Below, in pieces: positions 9,001-15,893 of a stretch of 64,000 nucleotides of DNA. Source of the DNA: Thiohalocapsa sp963704155 (GTDB lineage: Bacteria > Pseudomonadota > Gammaproteobacteria > Chromatiales > Chromatiaceae); NCBI GenBank assembly GCA_963704155.1, contig CAVPHF010000032.1, positions 62,001 through 126,000 on the forward strand. Direction: 5' to 3'. Made by a program: the position numbers and the translations under genes. The notes beneath the pieces were generated by a model, which made no database searches, was not told the origin of the DNA, and saw only the letters and a list, made by a program, of their open reading frames with translations. The first letter of the stretch is position 1. Every line of letters begins with the position of its first letter.

Positions 9001-11028
9001 CGCGGGCATGCCTGCACCTGTGCCCACCGCGTGCGCCTCGGCGGCCCGGGGTTCAGGCGTGATCGGCCGTGCCGGCATCGCGCTCGGCTGATCTCCTTCT
9101 TCGGCTTCAGTCGCTTGTGCTGGCTGCTCCCGCGGCGCCCGCGGAGGCCGGTGCCAGCCCGCGCGGCCTTGGCGCCAGGCACCGCGAACGGCGCTCAGCA
9201 GGCTGTAGTCCGGGGCTTCGCATTGGACCAGGATCGACGGGTCATGTACGCCCTCGGCGATCACCAGACGGGCGCCGATCAAGGCGTCCAACAGTCGCCG
9301 GCAACCGGCCGGGCCGCGCAGCACCCGCAGGTCCCCGCGGCGAATGGACGGTCGCGAATCGCCGCCGCTATCGGCGCCGATCAGCGCCCGGCACAGCCGC
9401 GGCATTGCAGCGCGGGCCTCATCGTCGAGTTCCGCCCAGAGCGCGTCCGCCCGCACCAGGGTGTGGCCGCCGAGGCCGCCCTGGCGACGAAAGCGCTCTG
9501 CGGACAGGTGGAGTTCGTCGGACTGGCCGTCGCCCGGCCCGTTGTTGTTTGGCCGGTCCTCTCCCAACTGGTCGGCGGCTGCCAGTGCGTCCTGGTAGGC
9601 TGCATCCAGCACGCCTTGTACCGGCGGCGCCCAGTGCCGCAGCCGCGACGCCTCGGCCTCGATCTGCTCCAGCAGGCCGCGACCTTTCGCTTCATCTGCA
9701 GACTCAAGCTCAAGACCGGCGATGCGCGCCGGGATCTCCACCACTTGGCGGATGCGCTCCGTTGCCGGCGGTTCCAATTCGGTCCAACGCCCGGGCGTCA
9801 GCATGGCCAGTAAATCTGGCAGATGGCTGAGTTGGTGCAGCGCGTCGCTGCGTACCGCGATCACGACCCAGATCGCCGGGTGATCGGCGAGTGCGCGCAA
9901 GGCGTGCGCGAAGCTCGCCAGCGCCTGCGCGTCGCTGTGATCGAGCGCGCCTTCGAGCGGATCGACGATCAACGCAAGGCGCGCCGAGACACCACTATCA
10001 TTGCCTTTGGCGACCTGCGCCAGTGCGCTCGCAAGCTGGCGTCCGGCGACTGCGGGCTCGGTGGCGAGCAGTTGCTCCAGCTCAGTCGCCCGGAGGCCGA
10101 ATTCGGCGAGCGGGTCGCCCAATATCTGCGGCGAGCAGAGCCTTGCGGCGAGTGCCGCGAGCGGCGTTGGGCCGTCGGCCAGCGGGTCGATCAACGCGCA
10201 GCGCACGGTGGCGATCTGCTCGAACAGGAAGGGGCGCGTCAGCCGCGCCGCCAGGCCGGCGCGCAGCAGCGAGGTCTTGCCGGCGCCGCTGGGGCCGCTC
10301 AAGAGCAGCAGGCCGGGCTCATGCGGCGCGCGCGCCTCCAGACGCGTCAGCAGGTCGCGGACTTCGCGCTCGCGGCCTGTAAAGACGCGCTCGTCGCCCA
10401 TCTCGAATGGCCGGTCGGGCCGAAACGGACTGCCCTGCCAGTGCGTCGGGCCGGCGGCGGCCCGGCGCTCGGCGCTGATGCGCCGGTTGAGCAGTTTGCG
10501 CAACTGCACCTCGAGCAACTCGCGAAAGGCGGCGTCGCTGTCGAAGGTTCGGAAGGCGCGCCGAAAGCTTTTGTCTTCGTTGAAGAAGTGCTCGTCGAAG
10601 AATTCCTCCACCCGGCGCCGATCGTCTACCGCCTCGCGCGCGGCCGCGGCGTTGGTGATGTCCACCAGCTTCGGTGCGGTCTTCTTGTATACCAGCACCT
10701 CGGGCTTGCCCGCGTCCGAGGGCGTCTCGACGGCGTTGAAGAACTCCCACTCGGTGCCGGTCATGCCCCGATAGGGCTCTTCCGGCAATGGCGAGCCGAG
10801 CCGCGTCCACAGGATGACCAAGACAATGTCGCAGTCGGCAGGCTGGGTCAGTCCGGCCTGGAAGGTCCGGTCTGCGGTCAATGCCTCTTCTTCCCACAGC
10901 ACTGCCTGCAATGAGAAATAGGACAGATACTCCTGCGCCAGCCGCTCCACGACGTCCTTGACCGCGGCACGCTCATGCTCCACGTCGGACGGTGAGGAGA
11001 CAAAGATTTTGACCTGATCTTCTTTCAT
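6010..11028 (-). CDS. DUF4062 / STAND NTPase / transmembrane / WD40-repeat protein
   Basis: A 1672-residue signalling protein. Residues 1-~180 form a DUF4062-type module beginning KIFVSSPSDVEHERAAV. Next comes a linker with VFTGREREVRDLLTRLEARA and the Walker A sequence GPSGAGKTSLLRAGL at about 245-260, with a Walker-B-like LALIVDPLEGALD further on. A single membrane helix (VVGLLLLALVVAATAAAGFA) lies near residue 805. The C-terminal half contains about a dozen WD40 blades, for example DKTARVWS and DGSIRLW. STAND proteins couple ligand sensing by repeats to NTP-driven oligomerisation; many act in stress or phage defence. An effector or sensor role is inference. It is divergent from the SEC-C gene. 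Confidence 0.85.
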   Translation of the reverse strand: MKEDQVKIFVSSPSDVEHERAAVKDVVERLAQEYLSYFSLQAVLWEEEALTADRTFQAGLTQPADCDIVLVILWTRLGSPLPEEPYRGMTGTEWEFFNAVETPSDAGKPEVLVYKKTAPKLVDITNAAAAREAVDDRRRVEEFFDEHFFNEDKSFRRAFRTFDSDAAFRELLEVQLRKLLNRRISAERRAAAGPTHWQGSPFRPDRPFEMGDERVFTGREREVRDLLTRLEARAPHEPGLLLLSGPSGAGKTSLLRAGLAARLTRPFLFEQIATVRCALIDPLADGPTPLAALAARLCSPQILGDPLAEFGLRATELEQLLATEPAVAGRQLASALAQVAKGNDSGVSARLALIVDPLEGALDHSDAQALASFAHALRALADHPAIWVVIAVRSDALHQLSHLPDLLAMLTPGRWTELEPPATERIRQVVEIPARIAGLELESADEAKGRGLLEQIEAEASRLRHWAPPVQGVLDAAYQDALAAADQLGEDRPNNNGPGDGQSDELHLSAERFRRQGGLGGHTLVRADALWAELDDEARAAMPRLCRALIGADSGGDSRPSIRRGDLRVLRGPAGCRRLLDALIGARLVIAEGVHDPSILVQCEAPDYSLLSAVRGAWRQGRAGWHRPPRAPREQPAQATEAEEGDQPSAMPARPITPEPRAAEAHAVGTGAGMPADAGKDESHAGSATEDNDERAQIELRAYRPVASFSHPALISNWAPVRDWLREPENRRLLQVRSQLSRQALLWKRTDCNSEYLYRELSFAAAQAFATGFADELEPLEQEFLQRAAAHIGFVRRRNRFVRVVGLLLLALVVAATAAAGFALVASNDARVNLHRSKLKEADLHIAQGNTPQAVMLAIDAGQDLPEKAVQTLSHAFSGNRLMAMARSAGPGPGQPRIPGFNADGTLLATITSEHGPRLWRLQNGRFIADRDLQADGLALHSLVIGDDDQIFGIGEAGIWRLPASAGAAPLYPCGSAPGSVFRLDAERRYLAIAREGEAIPGDPNQGVCVIDLTLPGKVLLNRPFDEGQIRGLHFSPDADRLLTASARGRAHVIDLASGETLLSLPEEGPLGRPFNNAVFDDQGERIAIAAVDERVRLYRADGGLIDELADSDIGGERFKIHRTAIRDVAFAPGGAFLVAVDDQGQVVRWSLDGSRQAVVLGNHLLSVSDLEIAPAPATELADETLVLTGSLDMTARLWGLETGKQIAVLGHDGALSAVGFSRGGERVFSFSERDGTVRLWSIDPVSRLAFELAHPDHVWNLDMAPAPDELAPNGRGLLLATAGFDGGVRVWRYDRTLEQATPQPLVGFQQHTERVRQVRFSADGRLLSSAGFDGTAYVNDLVTDASCKLSLKSATGGGKVNNALFGPDGDWLLTTSDDRQRPVRVFSTLRCLPIDTGSALEHADAEVDAAVLGAVDEGTLLATGDQNGTLRVFLRDADGGWQRRCELDLGIGALGDLALSADGRLLGAAGTDSRAALVDIDAEVEASAGCRLGSYLEGHAGRVYSIAIAPNASQVLTASLDKTARVWSRNGEPRAVLVGHQDRIYRAGFSPDGTWMLTASRDGSIRLWQTPAAAGGAAGVERLNAFLPLRADLGGVADAAFSPDGHYIAGAYWENAALLWRIWSEDESVPAQRIKRWGRERASLALIGEAYRFRADNQVVDQQALQEAEEQ

Positions 11029-11201
11029 CGGGCGGTCTGTCTGTTGATCTCAGCGCTGAACTATAGGCGTACACCAGGCTGCTCGACACCCCGGGCCGAC
11101 GATATCGCCCGAACTCGGCGATCGCAGTCGACAGCCGAGGGTCCGCTCGGGGTAGAATCGAGCTCCTGGGCGAGCCGGCATACCACTGATAGGGGGTCGC
11201 C

Positions 11202-13133
11202 ATGAACCATCAAGAGCAACCGGCAGCGCGCAGCATGGACCAGCTCATTCTGGATGCGGTGCGGGAGATACTGGCCCGTCGTGATCGCGACGGCTTCATG
11301 CGCTGGGCACAGGATGCCATCCCCGCGGCGATCGGCGTGGTCGACGAACTCGATGCCGACGACCAACGCCATCTTGCGACCTTGCTCGGCCTCGCCATCT
11401 GGAATGCGACACCGCGGCCCGACAAAGACTTCGAGGCGCCCGCGGTCGCCGCGCCGACCTCCGAGGATGCCTGTCCATGCGGCTCCGGCGCCCGTTACGG
11501 CGAGTGCTGCGAACGTGAGGAAGAGATCCCTGAACTTCCCGCCGAGATCATCTGGGATGCACTGCTCGAGGAGCTTCCAGATGCCGATATCCGCCGTGCG
11601 CTCGAACTCGAAGCCATTCCGCGCCCGATGTTCGCAAAGGTGGCCGATCGCTGGCTCGCCATCGACCGGCCGGGACGCGTGGCGGCATTGCTCGAGCCCT
11701 TGTTCGAGGGCGATCTGGCCGCGCTCGACGACAGTTTCGAGCCCGCCCTCGACGCCCTCTGCGATGCCTATGATGCGCTCGATCACTGGAAAAAGAAGCA
11801 GGGCTTCCTGCTACGCGTGACCGAAGGCGGCAGTCAGACGCTGAAATCCGCCGCCTGGCAGCGGCTCAGTATCATGTTCATCGACGAGGGCGAGTTCGAC
11901 TACGCCTTCGATGCCTTTCAGCAGGCCCAGCACCATGGCCCGGATAGTCCTGGCACCGCCTTGCTCGAGATCACGCTGTTGGCCGCGCAGCACTTGGACG
12001 AGCATGCGCGTGCCCGCGCACTGTTCTGGCGGCACCGGTTGAAGCGCGCCGGGCACGCCGGTGATGGCATCATGCAGTTCCTGGAGCGCGCCAGCATCGA
12101 TCCGCAGGAAGCGCTGGTCTCCAGCCAGGCGTCGCTGATGGACCCGATGCTGTTGCGGCTGCGCGGCTGGATCGAGCAAGCCGCGCGCCGTTTGCCGCCG
12201 GTGCTGCATGTCGTGCCGCTGGATGACCCGGTCGCCGATGATGACGAGCGGCAGATGAGCCTGTTCGAGGCATCTGCGCTTCCGCTCCCGCCCGGCGCCG
12301 TGCGCAGCGGTCGCCACGCGGCCCTGCACCCGCCGCCGAGAGTCCGCCGGCTGGAGCGTCAATGGCGGCGGAGCTTTCGCGCGACGAAACCGTACTCGAC
12401 CCGGCTCACGTCATTGGATCAGGGAGACATCTGGGAAGACGACGCCTGGCTGCGCCTGCTGGAGGCGCATCCGGAGACCGCCGACAGCATCGATATCCTC
12501 GACGACATCGCGACGGCGCTCTACGATCATCCGGAGAGTAGTCTGCCCTGGGTGGCGCGGGTGCTCTACCAGCCGCTGCTGGAGCGCGCGGAGATCATCC
12601 TCCGGCAGACGGTCGAGCGCTCCGGGCTGGAGTGTTTGCCCTGGCACGACGAGCGCAACCGGGCGGGACTGCGCCTGTTGTTTCGGCTCTATCTGCAGTA
12701 TGCGGAGTCTGCCGAGCGCGCTCGCGCCGGGGAGGTGCTGGAACTGCTGCTAGCGCTCAATCCGCGCGACAACCATGGCGTGCGCGCCGAGTTGATGAAT
12801 CACTATCTGCGCAAGCATGAGGACGAAAAGGCGTTGGCGCTGGCACGCCAGTTCCCCACCGATGTGCTGGCTGATCTCGCCTACGGCGAGGTGCTGGCGC
12901 TGTACCGCCTCGGTCAGCAGGAGCGAGCGGCGCGCGTGTTGCACGAGGCGGTCGGCCGGCTGCCGCGGATACCGCGTTTTCTGCTGCGCAAGCGTATCAA
13001 GCGCCCCTCGCTCGGCGGCGCCGGCTTCACCGGCGGCGGCGACGATGAGGCATGGCTGTATCGACAGGCCATGCGCGATGTCTGGGAGGCCGAGCCCGGT
13101 CTGCTGGCGTGGATGAAGAAGCTGACGGCCTGA
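11202..13133 (+). CDS. SEC-C motif protein with helical repeats
   Basis: A 643-residue cytoplasmic protein. A SEC-C zinc-binding motif, CPCGSGARYGECC, lies near residue 90. The rest is alpha-helical, Leu/Ala-rich and TPR-like, with EGEFDYAFDAFQQAQHHGPD and a C-terminal VLALYRLGQQERAARVLHEA. Start ATG 11202 follows AGGGGG at an ideal distance. SEC-C motifs bind zinc in SecA and in many uncharacterised proteins. The head-to-head arrangement with the giant STAND/WD40 gene (173-bp gap) hints at shared control. The function is unknown. Confidence 0.75.
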   Translation: MNHQEQPAARSMDQLILDAVREILARRDRDGFMRWAQDAIPAAIGVVDELDADDQRHLATLLGLAIWNATPRPDKDFEAPAVAAPTSEDACPCGSGARYGECCEREEEIPELPAEIIWDALLEELPDADIRRALELEAIPRPMFAKVADRWLAIDRPGRVAALLEPLFEGDLAALDDSFEPALDALCDAYDALDHWKKKQGFLLRVTEGGSQTLKSAAWQRLSIMFIDEGEFDYAFDAFQQAQHHGPDSPGTALLEITLLAAQHLDEHARARALFWRHRLKRAGHAGDGIMQFLERASIDPQEALVSSQASLMDPMLLRLRGWIEQAARRLPPVLHVVPLDDPVADDDERQMSLFEASALPLPPGAVRSGRHAALHPPPRVRRLERQWRRSFRATKPYSTRLTSLDQGDIWEDDAWLRLLEAHPETADSIDILDDIATALYDHPESSLPWVARVLYQPLLERAEIILRQTVERSGLECLPWHDERNRAGLRLLFRLYLQYAESAERARAGEVLELLLALNPRDNHGVRAELMNHYLRKHEDEKALALARQFPTDVLADLAYGEVLALYRLGQQERAARVLHEAVGRLPRIPRFLLRKRIKRPSLGGAGFTGGGDDEAWLYRQAMRDVWEAEPGLLAWMKKLTA

Positions 13134-13176
13134 GGCCGCGGCCTGGCACTTGTCGATAAGCTCTCGGAGATCGACG

Positions 13177-14382
13177 ATGGTAATGCTGTATCAGGTGGTC
13201 TATACCGGCGCGCTGCAGCCGCATGTGAATCCCGAACAGGCGGCGCGTGACTTTGCCGCCATTTTCAAGGTGCCGGATGAGAAGGCTTGGAAGCTTGTGC
13301 TCGGGAAGCGCGCGCATGTGCTGAAGAGGGACGTGGACGAGGCCAACGCCAAGCGCTACAGCGAGATCCTGGAGGAGATCGGGCTCGACGTGCGGGTGGA
13401 GCCGAGCGGTACACCACTGGATCGCGTCGCGGCCGTTGATGCGGGTGCGGACGGCGAGGCGCCGGTTGTTGGATCGTCCGCGACCGGGCCTTCGGCGAGC
13501 AATGCGCAGGGTCAGGCATCGTCTGCCGACGCGGCTGGCTCAGCACGAGTCGAGCCTGATGTGAACCCCTATGCGCCGCCGGCGGCCGACCTGACCATGC
13601 CGCCGGTTGGAATGATCGATGATGATCCGATGACCGGTCCGCATCGGGTGCCTGCTGGTCATGGATGGGAATGGATCAAGCTCGGCTTCGACATCTTCAA
13701 GCAATCGCCGATCGCCTGGATCGGCGCCTTCGTCATCTTCTCGCTGATCACCATCTTGCTCGGCCTGATACCCATGCTCGGCGGCCTGATCAGCAGCCTG
13801 GTGGGGCCGGTCTTGCTGGGCGGGCTGATGCTGGGTGCGCATGCGCAGGCGAGCGGCGGCAGCTTCCGTATCGGGCATCTGTTCGACGGCTTCTCGGGCT
13901 ACGCCGGACGCTTGCTCACGGTTGGCGGGCTTTATCTCCTTGGCATCGTGGTGATTGCCATCATCGTCGGCGTCATCGTCGGAATCGCGGCGACCACGAT
14001 GAGCGGTATCGATCCGGCCACGCTCGACCAGCAGGACCCAGAGCTGATGTTGGCGACCCTGGGGCCGGTTCTGCTGCTCGCCTTGTTGCTCGTCATGCTG
14101 TTGGTGGTGCCGCTGATGATGGCCTATTGGTTCGCGCCGGCGCTGGTGGTGCTGGACGACATGCCGCCGCTGGCCGCGATGCAGCTCAGCTTCACCGCCT
14201 GCTGGCAAAATATCGTGCCCTTTCTGATCTATGGCCTGATCGCGATGTTACTGTTAATGGTTGCAATGATTCCGTTCTTCCTCGGCCTGCTGATCGTCTC
14301 GCCGGTGCTGATGGCGTCGATCTACGGTGCCTACCGCGACGTTTTCTACCGCGGGCAGCCGCGGCCCTTGCCGCCCATTTAA
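13177..14382 (+). CDS. BPSS1780-type integral membrane protein
   Basis: About 401 residues. The N-terminal soluble part (about residues 1-140) begins MVMLYQVVYTGALQPHVNPE and ends in an Ala/Gly-rich linker. Then comes GHGWEWIKLGFDIFKQSPIA, the hallmark entry into a five- or six-helix membrane domain with PLMMAYWFAPALVVLDDMPP. The C-terminus is short and ends with the inner-face sequence GAYRDVFYRGQPRP. ATG 13177 is preferred because TCGGAGA precedes it; the frame is open 27 bp further upstream. The soluble part resembles a protein-interaction module, but I do not recognise it. The membrane family is widespread in proteobacteria and uncharacterised. Confidence 0.7.
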   Translation: MVMLYQVVYTGALQPHVNPEQAARDFAAIFKVPDEKAWKLVLGKRAHVLKRDVDEANAKRYSEILEEIGLDVRVEPSGTPLDRVAAVDAGADGEAPVVGSSATGPSASNAQGQASSADAAGSARVEPDVNPYAPPAADLTMPPVGMIDDDPMTGPHRVPAGHGWEWIKLGFDIFKQSPIAWIGAFVIFSLITILLGLIPMLGGLISSLVGPVLLGGLMLGAHAQASGGSFRIGHLFDGFSGYAGRLLTVGGLYLLGIVVIAIIVGVIVGIAATTMSGIDPATLDQQDPELMLATLGPVLLLALLLVMLLVVPLMMAYWFAPALVVLDDMPPLAAMQLSFTACWQNIVPFLIYGLIAMLLLMVAMIPFFLGLLIVSPVLMASIYGAYRDVFYRGQPRPLPPI

Positions 14383-14540
14383 GGCGATTGCCGGAAAATC
14401 TCGTACCAGATGACGCCGGATTGAGGTTCGCCTTCAAGGAGCACCGGCAGGAGCATAGCCGAGCTATGTGATTGGCGGTGCGACGCGGAAGGCGGGCGTC
14501 AAGACAAGTCAGCTGGTATGAGATTTGACAGAAATCGCCT
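14382..14540. mobile_element. MITE-like element with ~33-bp imperfect terminal inverted repeats
   Basis: The left end (AGGCGATT... AAATCTC... TACCAG... TGAC, 14382-14414) and the reverse complement of the right end (14540 back to 14508) agree at 26 of 33 positions. The 159-bp element carries no coding sequence. Its left tip coincides with the stop codon of the preceding gene. The right half recurs at 57401-57467, and both tips recur at 4542-4563, so this is an interspersed repeat. No clear target duplication is visible. Confidence 0.75.
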
Positions 14541-14633
14541 GAGGCAAGACATCAGGGACAGTGAGCTGTGAAGTCCGCGCCTGGTCGGGCAGAATGGCGA
14601 CCGCCTCGAACACCATCGCTGGAGACCTCGACC

Positions 14634-15884
14634 ATGGACCTTCGACCCACGCTTTTGGCTTTGCTGTTGGCGGCTGCCGGTCTGTTGGCCGTTGCAACCG
14701 TGACCGCTGCCGACCGAAACCAGCCGACCGACACTCAGGCCCAGCCATCCCAGGCGCGGCTCGAGTACGGCGCCTATTTGGCCCTGGCCGGCAACTGTGT
14801 CGGCTGCCATACCCGGCCCGGCGGCGATCCGCTCGCGGGCGGCGTGGAGCTGGAGACCCCGTTCGGCATCATCTATACGCCAAATATCACGTCCCACGAG
14901 CGGGCAGGGATCGGCGCCTTCAGCGATGAGGATTTTTTGCGTGCGATGCAACAGGGTGCCGCGCCGGACGGCATCCCTTACTACCCCGCCTTCCCCTATG
15001 CCTCCTTCAGCAAGGTCTCGGACGACGACTTGCTTGCCATCAAGGACTACCTCTTCTCGTTGCCTGCGTCTGGCGATCGACCGCCGAAGACCCGCTTGCG
15101 CTGGCCGTTCGACGCGCGTGAACAGCTCTTTGGTTGGCAGGAGCTGTATCTGACGCCTGACCGCTTCGAGCCCAGCGAGGAAAAGAGCGAAGAATGGAAC
15201 CGAGGCGCCTATCTGACGCAGGGGCTGGCGCATTGTGGCGCCTGTCATATCGTGCCCAGTCCAGGTGCGAGCCTGGATCGGGCGGCCCTCAGCGGCGGGG
15301 CAGCGCTGCGCGGCTGGGCCGCCCCAAATCCGGCGCCTGAAATCGACGCGGCGCTTGGCGAGCGGAGCCTCGACGAACTGGTCGCGCTTCTGCGCACCGG
15401 CGGCGCAGAGCCGGCGCCAGCGCTGACGACCCATCAGGCACACGGCAACCTGTCCCAATTGGCCTCTTCAGACATTCGGGCGATTGCGGTCTACCTGAAG
15501 GATCCGGCGCCGGAGGCTGAGGTCTCCGCGGCGCAGCGGCTCGATGGCGGTCGCCATACCCAGGGCAGTACACTCTACCTACACTACTGCAGCGCCTGCC
15601 ATCAGCGCTATGGGCAGGGGACCGCTCCCTACTTCCCGGCACTGCGCGGCAGTCAGAGCATGACGGCGGCCGAGCCGAGCGATGCGCTGAAAAGCATCCT
15701 GCTCGGTGCCCCGGCAGAACCGGCCGAAGCCTATTCGGCGCACGTGGTGATGCCCTCGTTCGGCAGCCTGCTGAACGACGAGCAGATCGCCGCCATCGCC
15801 AGCTATATCCGCGCGAGCTGGGGCAACCAAGCGGCCCCGATCAGCGCCAAACAGGTCGCTGAGATCCGCGCTGGCGGCCGCTAG
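14634..15884 (+). CDS. Triheme cytochrome c, periplasmic
   Basis: A 416-residue exported cytochrome with a signal peptide (MDLRPTLLALLLAAAGLLAV) and three c-type haem sites: CVGCH, CGACH and CSACH. The three-domain layout resembles the cytochrome subunit of membrane-bound alcohol, sorbitol or gluconate dehydrogenases, including TPFGIIYTPNIT in domain 1 and YPAFPYASFSKVSDDDL. No dehydrogenase partner is adjacent, so the electron donor is unknown. ATG 14634 starts the signal peptide and follows GGAGACC; the open frame extends to 14568, but that part lacks coding character. The penicillin-acylase gene follows after 9 bp, suggesting cotranscription. Confidence 0.85.
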   Translation: MDLRPTLLALLLAAAGLLAVATVTAADRNQPTDTQAQPSQARLEYGAYLALAGNCVGCHTRPGGDPLAGGVELETPFGIIYTPNITSHERAGIGAFSDEDFLRAMQQGAAPDGIPYYPAFPYASFSKVSDDDLLAIKDYLFSLPASGDRPPKTRLRWPFDAREQLFGWQELYLTPDRFEPSEEKSEEWNRGAYLTQGLAHCGACHIVPSPGASLDRAALSGGAALRGWAAPNPAPEIDAALGERSLDELVALLRTGGAEPAPALTTHQAHGNLSQLASSDIRAIAVYLKDPAPEAEVSAAQRLDGGRHTQGSTLYLHYCSACHQRYGQGTAPYFPALRGSQSMTAAEPSDALKSILLGAPAEPAEAYSAHVVMPSFGSLLNDEQIAAIASYIRASWGNQAAPISAKQVAEIRAGGR

Positions 15885-15893
15885 CAGGTTCCC

